43,003 bases of DNA from an uncultured Bacteroidales bacterium (GCA_903913285.1 CAIWKO010000005.1:1-43003), one strand, 5' to 3'. Numbered from the stretch's first letter, positions 18,058 through 26,475 are shown. Notes: generated from the sequence alone by a model not told the origin. A program made the numbers and translations.

Positions 18058-19107
18058 ATGAAGTTGTCGGAATTTCGGTTTCATTTACCACAGGAATTAG
18101 TAGCAGACAGACCCCCGAAGCAAAGAGATGAATCACGTTTAATGATCCTTAACAGAAAAACTCAAACTATCGAGCACAAGACCTTTCGCGATATGATCGA
18201 TTATTTTGATGATGGTGATTCATTAATTCTAAATAATACTAAAGTTTTTCCTGCCCGTTTGTATGGCAGAAAAGAAAAAACAGGAGCAAAGATCGAAGTT
18301 TTCTTACTAAGAGAACTTAACCATGATTCCCGCCTGTGGGATGTGTTGGTTGATCCTGCACGTAAAATTCGTATTGGTAATAAACTGTATTTTGGCGAAG
18401 ACGATGCCTTAGTGGCTGAAGTAATTGATAATACTACTTCGAGAGGCCGTACAATACGCTTTTTATTTGACGGACCTTATGAAGAGTTTAAAAAAATTAT
18501 TGAATCATTAGGCGATACTCCTTTGCCTAAGATCATTAAAAGAGATACCGAGCCCGAAGATAAAGAGCGTTACCAGACAATTTATGCAAAACACGAAGGT
18601 GCAGTTGCTGCTCCTACCGCTGGTCTGCACTTTAGTCGCGAACTGATGAAACGTCTTGAACTTAAAGGCGTGAATTTTGCAGAGATTACATTACATGCAG
18701 GTTTAGGGAATTTCCGTACCATCGATGTTGAAGATCTGAGTAAACATAAATGCGATTCTGAACAGGTTATAATTGATAAAATAGCTTGCGATATTGTCAA
18801 CAAGTCAAAGGAAAAGAAAAAGAATGTTTGTGCTGTTGGTACAACCACTATGAAAGCTATTGAATCTTCGGTAACTATTTCAGGTATGCTGAAACCTTTC
18901 AACGGGTGGACAAATAAATTCATTTTTCCGCCTTATGATTTTGGCGTTGCGAACCGCATGATCACCAACTTCCATTTGCCGCAATCTTCTTTGATGATAA
19001 TGGTGGCAGCATTTGCTGAATATGATTTTTTGATGAAAGCCTATAAAGAAGCCATAACAGAAAAATACAAGTTCTTCACTTATGGCGACGCAATGATGAT
19101 CATTTAA
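18058..19107 (+). CDS. queA: S-adenosylmethionine:tRNA ribosyltransferase-isomerase QueA
   Basis: 349 aa, full length for the family. QueA transfers and isomerises the ribosyl part of SAM onto 7-aminomethyl-7-deazaguanine at the tRNA wobble position, giving epoxyqueuosine. Characteristic segments: [17 protein letters not shown] near the start, [33 protein letters not shown] and [12 protein letters not shown], then the C-terminal [20 protein letters not shown]. It has its own promoter and a strong terminator just past the stop, so it is probably monocistronic. Confidence 0.97.
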   Translation: MKLSEFRFHLPQELVADRPPKQRDESRLMILNRKTQTIEHKTFRDMIDYFDDGDSLILNNTKVFPARLYGRKEKTGAKIEVFLLRELNHDSRLWDVLVDPARKIRIGNKLYFGEDDALVAEVIDNTTSRGRTIRFLFDGPYEEFKKIIESLGDTPLPKIIKRDTEPEDKERYQTIYAKHEGAVAAPTAGLHFSRELMKRLELKGVNFAEITLHAGLGNFRTIDVEDLSKHKCDSEQVIIDKIACDIVNKSKEKKKNVCAVGTTTMKAIESSVTISGMLKPFNGWTNKFIFPPYDFGVANRMITNFHLPQSSLMIMVAAFAEYDFLMKAYKEAITEKYKFFTYGDAMMII

Positions 19108-19128
19108 TACAGAAATTAGTATGCCGAT

Positions 19129-19175
19129 AAAAGTCATTCTCAATTGTTCATTGCGGATGACTTTTTTTATTTTTA
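19129..19175 (+). terminator. Strong Rho-independent terminator between queA and ispD
   Basis: A 16-bp stem (19129-19144 with 19150-19165) containing one mismatch and one G-U pair, a 5-nt loop, and a T-rich tail. It ends only a few bases before the ispD start codon at 19180, so any transcript for ispD that starts upstream must read through it. Confidence 0.9.
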
Positions 19176-19179
19176 TGTA

Positions 19180-19860
19180 ATGAAAAAATACGCGATAATT
19201 GTTGCCGGTGGCTCAGGAAAAAGAATGGAGTCGGCAACCCCAAAGCAGTTTATTGAGATCTGTGGCCTGCCTATCATTTTGCATACGCTGAAAACATTTG
19301 CAACTGCAGTTCCCGATATTGAATTTGTGGTTGTTGTAAATTCAAAATGGAGGTTTTTATGGAAATCGGTTTATGATAAGCATCCTGTGGGTAATACTAT
19401 GATAACTATCGATGGTGGTCCAACCCGATTCCATTCCGTGAAAAACGGTTTGACCAAAATAACAAATACAGATTCGGTGGTTGCAATACACGATGCCGTG
19501 AGACCCTTGGTAAATATGGATGTAATTAAAACCTGTTTCAGAGAAGCCGAATTATTCGGTAACGCTATCCCTGTTGTTCCGATTCAGGATTCTGTACGAA
19601 AGAGAACAGGAGCTTTCAACGAACCGATCGATCGTAAGAACCTCCTGATCGTTCAAACACCGCAATGTTTTCAAACTGCTTTGATCAAGAAAGCATACAT
19701 TCAGAATTTTGATGAGAAATTTACGGATGATGCCATCGTTTATGAAAATGACGGTGGACAAATTCGACTTGTTAAAGGCAATCACGAAAACATTAAGATC
19801 ACTACTCCTTCAGATCTGTTGATCGCAGAAGCCATTCTAAAAAAACGCATGCAACAATAG
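19180..19860 (+). CDS. ispD: 2-C-methyl-D-erythritol 4-phosphate cytidylyltransferase IspD
   Basis: 226 aa. IspD joins MEP and CTP to form CDP-ME in the non-mevalonate isoprenoid pathway. The N-terminal IIVAGGSGKRMESATPKQF nucleotide-binding motif, VAIHDAVRPLV, the LLIVQTPQCF strand and DDAIVYEN are all typical. A longer frame from 19144 would begin inside the queA terminator hairpin, so ATG 19180 is used. No promoter was found between the terminator and the start codon. The gene is convergent with the glycosyltransferase, 6 bp apart. Confidence 0.95.
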   Translation: MKKYAIIVAGGSGKRMESATPKQFIEICGLPIILHTLKTFATAVPDIEFVVVVNSKWRFLWKSVYDKHPVGNTMITIDGGPTRFHSVKNGLTKITNTDSVVAIHDAVRPLVNMDVIKTCFREAELFGNAIPVVPIQDSVRKRTGAFNEPIDRKNLLIVQTPQCFQTALIKKAYIQNFDEKFTDDAIVYENDGGQIRLVKGNHENIKITTPSDLLIAEAILKKRMQQ

Positions 19861-19866
19861 TACAGT

Positions 19867-21006
19867 TTATTGCCGTTGTTTTCTTCCCTTCCACTCAAAC
19901 GGAATAAATAAAGACAAAAATGCTGTCGTTACTATATATAATGGGTAAAAAAACTGCATAGGAATATAGTACCACATTAGTTTTGCTGCTTTAAAAAATT
20001 TCGAAACACTCAACATTAAGGGAAAATCAATCAGAGCTTTTAATATGAATATGAGTGCTGACATAAGCAGAAATCGCAGATCAATTAGTCCGAGTACTAA
20101 GGTTACTATAAGTATGAAGTTCAGCATAAAGACACTGAGTGATGTGATCAATGCAACAGCATCTCTATATCCCTTACTTTTTGAGGCCCAGCGAATGCGT
20201 TGATGCAGAAAGGTCTTCAGATCGGGGGCGGCTGATGTAAAAACAATACTTTCTATATTCTTTAGGAAACGGATCTCATGCTTTTGTTTAGCTTTGATCA
20301 GCATAAAAACATCATCGCCCGAAACATAATTCAGGTTGCTGCTATAACCCTGAAGTTCGTCATACAGTTTTCGTTCGAAAGCCAGATTTGCACCGTTGGC
20401 TAAAAAGGGTTGGTGGATAGAGATTGCTCCCGCTCCACTCCCGATCAAACTCATAAATTCGAGCGATTGCAGTTTTGATAAGAAAGCCTTTTCGGGCATA
20501 ATGTATACCGGAGCCGATATCACCGAACATTTTTCTTTGTTGTAAAAGCTCACTATTTGACTTAACCACGATTGGCCCATGATGCAGTCGGCATCGGTGG
20601 TAATTATAAGCTCACCGTGAGAATGTTCTATGCCTTTTTTTAATGCCGCTTTTTTCGAAAAACCATCCTCTGACGTTAACCGCAATAAAGTGAAATGTCC
20701 AAGTTGTTCTTTTTCGATAAGATCAGTTATCAACTCCGGGCCTTTGTCGGTTGAATGGTCGTCGACAAAAATGATCTCTAAGAACTGTGGTGGATAAGTT
20801 TGTCCGATAAGACAATCCAGCAGGTCGGGCAACAGTTTCTCTTCGTTGCGGAAAGGAACAATAACACTGATCTGTTTATATTCTGTAAGGAGCTTGTCGG
20901 GAAACGTTCTCAGTTTGAACCATCCCACTGTGAATATTCCGATAAGGAAAGCATAGAGCAGGCACGAAATAATACTGATACCCAATATGACCATGAACAA
21001 ACTCAC
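19867..21006 (-). CDS. Membrane-anchored family 2 glycosyltransferase
   Basis: 379 aa. One N-terminal membrane span (about 3-28), then a GT-A domain with ISVIVPFRNEE, EIIFVDDHSTD, the DxD site TTDADC, an acceptor-site GDDVF, and QRIRW, which is the QxxRW motif of processive or lipid-linked GT2 enzymes. Two to three C-terminal membrane spans follow (about 285-370). Probably a polyprenyl- or glycerolipid-linked sugar transfer at the inner membrane; the sugar is not predictable. Its ATG overlaps the stop of the upstream flippase-like gene by 4 bases, so the two are translationally coupled. Confidence 0.9.
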   Translation of the reverse strand: MSLFMVILGISIISCLLYAFLIGIFTVGWFKLRTFPDKLLTEYKQISVIVPFRNEEKLLPDLLDCLIGQTYPPQFLEIIFVDDHSTDKGPELITDLIEKEQLGHFTLLRLTSEDGFSKKAALKKGIEHSHGELIITTDADCIMGQSWLSQIVSFYNKEKCSVISAPVYIMPEKAFLSKLQSLEFMSLIGSGAGAISIHQPFLANGANLAFERKLYDELQGYSSNLNYVSGDDVFMLIKAKQKHEIRFLKNIESIVFTSAAPDLKTFLHQRIRWASKSKGYRDAVALITSLSVFMLNFILIVTLVLGLIDLRFLLMSALIFILKALIDFPLMLSVSKFFKAAKLMWYYIPMQFFYPLYIVTTAFLSLFIPFEWKGRKQRQ

Positions 21007-22016
21007 TTGCGCAGAAACTTTAAGCGAAACACAAAAATACTGCCTATTAAAGCCGGGATGATAAGATTTATCATCCAGATCAGACCCGAAGAGATAAATG
21101 CACTCGATGCGATGCTTTGAAAAATTGCCGTGTTGTTGCTGAAATAATTTTCCAAAATAAAAATACTTACAGAACCTCTAACCCCGAGTTCGGTGAGAGC
21201 AACCGTAGGGATCACTGTCATGATCAGAAAGATGCAGGAGATGAGCATAACCCCTTCGAAGAACGGAATGGGAATATTGCACAAACGCAGCAGCAGAAAA
21301 TATTGCAGGGTGAACACCGCGTAGCGGGCAAAACTGAATGCCAGCACTGTCATCATATCTTTTACAGAATAGTAGGAAAACACTTCGAGATGCGAACGAA
21401 AGAGTTCGTATTTTTTCGGCACCAATTTTCGGATGAATGTTTTCAACCAAGAGATCCTGAAATACAATAATGCCACGAACACCGTTGCCACAATAGCCGC
21501 AATTGCCAGTATCAGATAAAGTGGGTTGGCAGGCAAATTCATGGCAGGGTTTTCGCTGATAATAAATATCAAAAAAGAAACAGTTCCTACCAAAAGGGTT
21601 ACCAATAGTTGACTAATGCTTCCCGTAAAGGTTATAAATGTTCCTTCCCAGCGGTTGGCTTTTTCGAGGATGAACACACGCCCAAAGTATTCGCCTGTGC
21701 GGTTGGGCGTGAACGAACCAATGGTGAGACCTGCCCATACCGCCGAAAACGCGCGAAAGAACGATACTTTTTCGATCTTTTTTATAAGGTATTGCCATTT
21801 GAGGGTTTCGAGGCTCCAGTTGAGCAGCATCATCACAACAACGATGAGCAGAACCACAAGCATGGAGGGTTGCATGATCAGCGATTTGAAACTGTTAATA
21901 AAAACACGGCTGTCGTATTTCAAAAACAAATGATAAAAAATAAACCAGAACGATAAAATAATTATCAGTATTTTTATGGCAACATTACTGGTTTTAACTA
22001 TATTTGCTTTTATCAT
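21003..22016 (-). CDS. Lysylphosphatidylglycerol synthase TM-domain / flippase-like protein
   Basis: 337 aa, about eight membrane spans, matching the UPF0104 / LPG_synthase_TM (PF03706) family seen in AglD, MprF N-termini and mannosyl-lipid loci. Family landmarks include GLTIGSFTPNRTGEYFGRVFILEK and, near the C-terminus, PTVALTELGVRGSVSIFIL. It has no aminoacyl-transferase domain, so lysyl-PG synthesis is unlikely; a role in glycolipid translocation or regulation with the coupled GT2 is more plausible. It is divergent from ruvC with 12 bp between start codons, and its first 40 bases carry the ruvC promoter. Confidence 0.87.
   Translation of the reverse strand: MIKANIVKTSNVAIKILIIILSFWFIFYHLFLKYDSRVFINSFKSLIMQPSMLVVLLIVVVMMLLNWSLETLKWQYLIKKIEKVSFFRAFSAVWAGLTIGSFTPNRTGEYFGRVFILEKANRWEGTFITFTGSISQLLVTLLVGTVSFLIFIISENPAMNLPANPLYLILAIAAIVATVFVALLYFRISWLKTFIRKLVPKKYELFRSHLEVFSYYSVKDMMTVLAFSFARYAVFTLQYFLLLRLCNIPIPFFEGVMLISCIFLIMTVIPTVALTELGVRGSVSIFILENYFSNNTAIFQSIASSAFISSGLIWMINLIIPALIGSIFVFRLKFLRK
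21975..22006 (+). promoter_or_regulatory. ruvC promoter inside the flippase gene start
   Basis: TATATTTG (21999-22006) matches TAnnTTTG, with TATG (21975-21978) 20 nt upstream as a weak -33. The start would be near 22013, about 16 nt before the ruvC ATG. The element overlaps the first codons of the divergent gene. Confidence 0.55.
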
Positions 22017-22028
22017 TCAACGGACTTT

Positions 22029-22583
22029 ATGGCAACCACAGACAGAATTATACTTGGCATCGACCCCGGAACCAATATCTTCGGCTATGGTTTAATTCAT
22101 AACAAAGGTAATAAGATTGAGCTAATTACCATGGACGTGGTGAAATTAAGTAAACTCGACGACACCTATATGAAACTCGGCAAAATTTTTTCGGAAACGC
22201 TTGCCATTATCGATAAATATAAACCCGACGAAATGGCCATCGAAGCCCCGTTCTTCGGTAAGAACGTGCAGTCGATGCTGAAACTGGGCAGGGCACAGGG
22301 AGTTACTATTGCCGCAGCTTTATACCGTTCGATACCTGTTTTCGAGTATTCGCCGCGCAAAATAAAACAATCTATCACCGGAAAAGGAAGTGCAACGAAA
22401 GAGCAGGTGGCACAGATGCTTGAACGTTTGGTTATCATCAACAGCATGCCCAAATATTTCGACGCTACCGATGCGCTGGGTGTGGCTGTTTGTCATTATT
22501 TTCAGAAGGTGCCGAAATCAGGCACTAAAAGCTATTCGGGATGGAAAGCTTTTGTTACGAACAACCCCGACAGAATGGTGTAA
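22029..22583 (+). CDS. ruvC: Crossover junction endodeoxyribonuclease RuvC
   Basis: 184 aa, normal length. RuvC cuts Holliday junctions symmetrically with RuvAB. The RNase H-like core shows the first catalytic Asp in ILGIDPGTNIFGYG, the Glu in MAIEAPFFGKNVQS and the C-terminal pair in DATDALGVAVCH. RGRAQG-like LGRAQGVTIAAA and the GKGSATKEQVAQML DNA-contact helix are also present. It is the first gene of a pair with the PLD-family gene 3 bp downstream. Confidence 0.97.
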   Translation: MATTDRIILGIDPGTNIFGYGLIHNKGNKIELITMDVVKLSKLDDTYMKLGKIFSETLAIIDKYKPDEMAIEAPFFGKNVQSMLKLGRAQGVTIAAALYRSIPVFEYSPRKIKQSITGKGSATKEQVAQMLERLVIINSMPKYFDATDALGVAVCHYFQKVPKSGTKSYSGWKAFVTNNPDRMV

Positions 22584-22586
22584 TAT

Positions 22587-23678
22587 ATGCAGAAAGAACA
22601 ACAAGATACCGATATCCTGAAAAGTCACGAGGTGTTCAGCGACCCGCTCAAGTTCTATACGCGTTTGCTGGCAGATATTCAGCTGGCAAAAAAAACCATC
22701 TGCATCGAAATTTATAAGTTCATCGAAGATTCTATCGGCATCAAATTCCGCGACGCGCTTGCCAAGAAATGTAAGCAGGGCGTTAAGGTGAAGCTGCTCA
22801 TCGATTCGTGGGGGGCAGGAGTGAGCGATACTTTTTTTGACGAGCTGACCCAGAACGGCGGACAGGTGCGCTATTTCAAGAAACTGAAATACACCTTCGA
22901 CGCGTTCACAAAACATCACCGCCGCAACCACCGCAAAATAATCATCATCGACGATACGATAGCCTACATAGGCTCGGCCAACATCAACGACTATTCGCTC
23001 AACTGGCGCGAACTCATCGTGAAAATAGAAGGTACCCTGGCGCTAACGCTGAAAAAGATGTTCAACGACAGCTGGAAGATATACGAACAGGTTCTTTTTA
23101 AACATAAGCCCCTGCTGCGGCAGATCACCAAAGGAACCTTCAAGATAGTGCGCGACGTGCCTTCGATAACCCACCAGCGCCTGAAGAACCGTTTTGAAGA
23201 ACTGATAAAAAAAGCCAAAAGCGAGATCATCATCGAAACGCCTTATTTCCTGCCCGGCTTCCTGCTGCGCAAACAAATTATGGATGCGGCCAAAAGGGGA
23301 GTGGATGTGAAAGTGCTCACACCCAAACAATCGGATGTTACGTTTGTGGATGCGCTGCGAAGCAAGTATCTGGGCCTGCTCCACAAAAGCAATGTGAAAC
23401 TGATGTTCTACACGCCCAATAACCTGCATGCAAAGCTGATGATTGTGGACCGCGAGCAGTTTTTTTTCGGATCGGCCAATCTGGATTACCGAAGTTTCCG
23501 CTATATGTTCGAAATTATGGTGCAGGGAACCGACCCCGGCCTGCTGCAGGATTTGCTGGTACACGTGAACGAATCGATGGAAGACTGCGAACCTTTCGAC
23601 TACGAGAAATGGCTGCGACGCCCGCGCATCTATAGAATGTTCGAACAACTGATGGTGCCGTTCAGACATTATCTTTGA
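22587..23678 (+). CDS. Phospholipase D-like cardiolipin synthase (short, ClsB-like)
   Basis: 363 aa with two HKD motifs: HRKIIIIDDTIAYIGSANI near residue 112 and HAKLMIVDREQFFFGSANLD near 279. Cardiolipin synthases join two phosphatidylglycerols, or PG with PE. The usual N-terminal membrane spans of ClsA are missing, as in ClsB; the protein starts straight into the PLD fold. The start codon is 3 bp after ruvC, so both are probably one operon. This gene is visibly richer in G+C than the genes left of 19 kb. A nuclease-type PLD is a less likely alternative. Confidence 0.85.
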   Translation: MQKEQQDTDILKSHEVFSDPLKFYTRLLADIQLAKKTICIEIYKFIEDSIGIKFRDALAKKCKQGVKVKLLIDSWGAGVSDTFFDELTQNGGQVRYFKKLKYTFDAFTKHHRRNHRKIIIIDDTIAYIGSANINDYSLNWRELIVKIEGTLALTLKKMFNDSWKIYEQVLFKHKPLLRQITKGTFKIVRDVPSITHQRLKNRFEELIKKAKSEIIIETPYFLPGFLLRKQIMDAAKRGVDVKVLTPKQSDVTFVDALRSKYLGLLHKSNVKLMFYTPNNLHAKLMIVDREQFFFGSANLDYRSFRYMFEIMVQGTDPGLLQDLLVHVNESMEDCEPFDYEKWLRRPRIYRMFEQLMVPFRHYL

Positions 23679-23691
23679 GAATTCAGAATTC

Positions 23692-23842
23692 AGAAGTAAG
23701 AAGTCAGAATTATATTAACCGCAAAGGACGCAAAGATTTTCGCAGAGGGCGCTAAGTTTACTTTGCGTTCTTGTGGTTTATTTCCATTTTCAAATTATTC
23801 TTCATTACCCGCCACCTGCCTCTCTTCTGACTTCTTACTTCT
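23692..23842. repeat. Nested fold-back repeat between cls-like and NlpC genes
   Basis: Outer arms: 23692-23709 is an exact 18-bp inverted copy of 23825-23842. Inner arms: 23717-23735 pairs with 23761-23778 with few mismatches. The outer arm is the degenerate AGAAGTAAGAAGTCAGAA motif that recurs at 24467 and 41621; the inner belongs to the CGCAAAGGACGCAAAG type of dispersed repeat. The right arm touches the NlpC stop codon. It may end both converging transcripts, but no good T-run was seen. Confidence 0.7.
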
Positions 23843-24411
23843 TACTTCATTATCACCCTTCCTGCCACAAAAAAATATTTCTTATAATAGTCTTCGTCGA
23901 GGCTGTTGATCACCACGCCGCGTTTGGTGGAGGCGTGTATGAACTTGTTTTCGCCTATATAAATGCCCACGTGCGAGATGTTTTCGCCCGATATCTTAAA
24001 AAACAACAGGTCGCCGGCCTGAAGTTCGCTTCGGGCTATTTGTGTTACGTTCTTCAACTGGTCGGCCGAGCTACGATACATATCTTTGTTGTAAACTTCT
24101 TTATACACCTGCAGCACCAGCCCCGAACAATCGGTGCCCTGTTTGGTGTTGCCGCCATATTTGTAAGGAGTGCCCAGCCACGAGGCCAGACAGGTGATAA
24201 GCTTTTTGTCTTCGCTGCCCGAGAGTTTTATGTTGAGTTTGGCCGAATAGGTTTTGTAGAAATCGGTTTCGGAGTTATTATTGTTGGTGTGGCTGTGGGC
24301 TATGGGTTTCTTGCCACGGGTGTGATTAGCGGGTTGCGGGGTTTTGCAGGCGGCAAACAAAGCGATCAGAAGCAAAAGATATAAGGTTCTGATGTTTGAC
24401 GTTTTGCCCAT
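23842..24411 (-). CDS. NlpC/P60 (C40) endopeptidase lipoprotein
   Basis: 189 aa. Lipobox LLIALFAAC (C about 22) predicts an envelope lipoprotein. The NlpC/P60 domain (about 75-189) carries GTPYKYGGNTKQGTDCSGLV with the catalytic Cys, HVGIYIGENKFIHAS with the catalytic His, and a downstream polar residue. Such enzymes cut gamma-D-glutamyl-diamino acid bonds in peptidoglycan stem peptides. Length and layout resemble Spr/MepS-type hydrolases. The stop codon lies in a dispersed repeat arm, so the last codons may derive from repeat insertion. A -7 element at 24429-24436 supports the start. Confidence 0.94.
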   Translation of the reverse strand: MGKTSNIRTLYLLLLIALFAACKTPQPANHTRGKKPIAHSHTNNNNSETDFYKTYSAKLNIKLSGSEDKKLITCLASWLGTPYKYGGNTKQGTDCSGLVLQVYKEVYNKDMYRSSADQLKNVTQIARSELQAGDLLFFKISGENISHVGIYIGENKFIHASTKRGVVINSLDEDYYKKYFFVAGRVIMK

Positions 24412-24428
24412 AACAGCGGTTTGATAAG

Positions 24429-24436
24429 CAAAGATA
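24429..24436 (-). promoter_or_regulatory. -7 element (TATCTTTG) for the NlpC gene
   Basis: TATCTTTG on the minus strand matches TAnnTTTG. No TTG was seen 20 nt upstream. The start would be near 24422, about 11 nt before the ATG. Confidence 0.5.
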
Positions 24437-24466
24437 GGAATTTTTTAGGAAAAAGAGGGTAGGGGA

Positions 24467-24562
24467 ATTCAGAACTCAGAAGTAAGAATTCAGAATGGCG
24501 ATTTGAAAAAAAACCACAGAGTTCACGGTGAAAAAACAGAGGCACACAGAGCGATTCTTCCG
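24467..24562 (+). repeat. Dispersed repeat cluster, including copy 1 of a 63-bp direct repeat
   Basis: 24467-24497 is a copy of the GAATTCAGAA/AGAAGTAAGAA family. 24500-24562 aligns base for base with 42456-42518 with 8 differences in 63 by my count; both run from GATTTGAAAA through AACCACAGAG and GAAAAAACAGAGG to ATTCTTCCG. The segment after it (24570-24588, CTTCCGACTTTCGTCTTC) also recurs after the second copy. No coding potential was seen. Confidence 0.75.
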
Positions 24563-24677
24563 TCTACCATCTTCCGACTTTCGTCTTCAATTTTCAAATT
24601 ATATCATTTTCAAATTATCTTTCTCCTGTTCAAAATTATAAATTAATTCAAACCGACAGTTAAAATCAGTGCATTAA

Positions 24678-24929
24678 TTTTGATGTGGTTTTTTTGCTGT
24701 TTCGTAAAACACTGAAGAAACGTTTTTTAACTATGTGTGCAACTTCACAGGTGGCAAAAAAACGACTTTTTGTCATAAGTGCAGCAGAACAGACGATGAA
24801 AAACTGATTTTTTGTCACACTTGCTGCAGAACAGATAGTAAAAAGACGTTTTTTAGGTATCTGTGCTGCTGCACATGTTATAAAAAAACGATATTTATAT
24901 TGTTGTAGCATAAAACAGGATATAAAAAA
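24678..24929. repeat. 42-bp tandem array, about six units
   Basis: Five clear units start at 24720, 24762, 24804, 24846 and 24888, all exactly 42 bp. A decayed one precedes them from 24678. Each unit has ACG plus a T-run at its start, a GTGC/TGC core around position 17-22, ACAG or similar near 30, and an A-run at the end, so AAAAAACG-TTTTT sits at each junction. Units are diverged but the spacing is kept. The period is a multiple of 3, so the minus strand shows a 14-residue repeat peptide; I do not regard it as a proven gene. Confidence 0.8.
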
Positions 24930-24969
24930 ACAATTTTCGCAACCATCCTTAAGTTACAAGGCTTATTTC

Positions 24970-25024
24970 AATCGATTTTATACTCATTTTAAGCGTTTAC
25001 GGGCTTTATAAAATCGATTTTTTT
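24970..25024 (+). terminator. Orphan terminator-like inverted repeat after the 42-bp array
   Basis: AATCGATTTTATA (24970-24982) pairs perfectly over 13 bp with 25007-25019; the loop is 24 nt and a T-run follows on the plus strand. No plus-strand gene lies upstream before cls (23678), so it does not end a recognised gene. It begins 40 bp after the tandem array. Confidence 0.6.
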
Positions 25025-25026
25025 CG

Positions 25027-25290
25027 TTATGAATAAAGGGTTCTGGTTGGAAGTATTTTTCTAACTCCTTACTCCCTCCAAAACATAATAATTACTCGCA
25101 ACATAAACCTATATTATGTAAACACCTATTACGTGAATCATGGCTTTTGGATATTGGCTATATCAAATCGCTAATCACAAATCGCTAATCACTATTCTGA
25201 ATCTCCGCAATACTTCAATTGATTCTGCTCTGCCAACTTTCCTTTCAGATAATTGTAGTAAATTTGAACGCTTATTTGCCTAAAAAACCC
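25027..25290 (+). other. Intergenic remainder with a dispersed repeat and a -7 element
   Basis: Bases 25164-25195 hold two tandem copies of AAATCGCTAATCAC, the inverse of a motif near 41648-41668. TAAATTTG at 25259-25266 matches the -7 consensus and would start transcription near 25273, 18 nt before the lipoprotein ATG at 25291. Nothing else was recognised here. Confidence 0.5.
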
Positions 25291-26475
25291 ATGAAAACCA
25301 TACACCTGTATAAATATTTGATACTACTACTGTTTGCTGCAACCGGCATATCATGTACCTATCATTTTCATATTAAAAACAAGCGGCAAGCCGAAACCCT
25401 TTCAAAAAAACAGGCGGCTGAAATGGCCGAGATCGATTCGCTGCTTCAGGTTTACGAAAGTCAATATCAAACCGCCACCGAATTTGCTGTTGACACCACG
25501 CCCTACACAAAGCCTTATCCCATCAGGTTTACTATTGACAGTTTAAAACAACTCAGCTTCGGCACCGATACGCTCGATGCTGCAAGCATTTTGTTTCGCC
25601 TCTATCCTGCTCCATTTGACAGCAACTCTTTGGACTATGTAGGCGACCTTAATGTAGCCTATTGGAACTGCCCCACCTGCCTGCCTCATATATTTATAGA
25701 ACCTAACTATTACGATGATTCCAGTGTTTACCTCGACACCTTGCCCTATCCAACCAACTTCACCACCCAACTGAACAAAATAGCATATACCGATGAAAAC
25801 GGCATCCCTTCGTGTTTGGTTTCGTTCACCACCTCAAGCGATTATCCACCCTGCGGACGATTTTCTTCCGGCCTGTTAAGTCTGGCATTGTTTAAGAAAT
25901 TGCACGATTGGAAGCTGGTTGCATTCAATCCTTTTGTCGATTTTCAAGGAAGTTTTTCTTCGGCACATTCTCCCGATACAGTGCTGGTTCTGCCTGCCAA
26001 AGACGAATTGTTCGTGTTACGCGGAGGCATTGCCAATGGTGCTCCTTATGAAGATTATACGCCCGTTGAGGGTAATACCTATTTTTACGAAAGCAATAAC
26101 TGTAATGAAGTTGCCGTAATTCTCAACACCGATTGCTTCAACAATGGTCCCGATATTGGTTCGAATTGGGGAACTGTTATTTCCATGTCGCAGCTAAGCT
26201 CAGATGCTTCCGAAATAAAATTGACCACTGTCGGGCTGATCGACAAAAAGAATTTGTGGGGTGCACCTGTTCAATTTGCTCAAACGAATACGTTTGATAA
26301 TAAAGAACTTCTGGATTCGAATGATTATAAAAAACTTCCCCGTAAATTTCATTTCGAAATAACCCAAACATTCACCTACTCTAATGGCATTATGAGCTTT
26401 GATACAAATAAATTGGTAATAACGTATGGAAACAAAAAAATAGAGCTCGAATCAACGAAGGATTATCACAAATGA
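25291..26475 (+). CDS. Hypothetical lipoprotein, 394 aa
   Basis: The lipoprotein signal MKTIHLYKYLILLLFAATGISC (lipobox Cys about 22) fixes the start at ATG 25291; a longer in-frame start at 25219 would precede the predicted transcription start. A short charged helix follows (about 30-55, RQAETLSKKQAAEMAEIDSL). The rest is a beta-rich globular part with scattered cysteines (NCPTCLP, CNEVAV). I recognise no family. It stands alone, between the repeat region and a bidirectional terminator shared with hsp20. Confidence 0.8.
   Translation: MKTIHLYKYLILLLFAATGISCTYHFHIKNKRQAETLSKKQAAEMAEIDSLLQVYESQYQTATEFAVDTTPYTKPYPIRFTIDSLKQLSFGTDTLDAASILFRLYPAPFDSNSLDYVGDLNVAYWNCPTCLPHIFIEPNYYDDSSVYLDTLPYPTNFTTQLNKIAYTDENGIPSCLVSFTTSSDYPPCGRFSSGLLSLALFKKLHDWKLVAFNPFVDFQGSFSSAHSPDTVLVLPAKDELFVLRGGIANGAPYEDYTPVEGNTYFYESNNCNEVAVILNTDCFNNGPDIGSNWGTVISMSQLSSDASEIKLTTVGLIDKKNLWGAPVQFAQTNTFDNKELLDSNDYKKLPRKFHFEITQTFTYSNGIMSFDTNKLVITYGNKKIELESTKDYHK

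Noticed and set aside
23043-23669. 208-aa frame antisense to the PLD-like gene
   Set aside because: The plus-strand frame has both HKD motifs and is coupled to ruvC; the antisense product is His-rich without recognisable structure.
24666-24911. 81-aa minus-strand reading frame across the 42-bp array
   Set aside because: The open frame follows from a period divisible by three; there is no promoter, no known domain, and the Cys/Phe-rich repeat peptide has no support beyond the repeat itself. Kept only as a possibility within a finding.
24412-25290. CRISPR array
   Set aside because: The tandem units are contiguous and diverged, with no unique spacers between identical repeats, and no cas genes are nearby.
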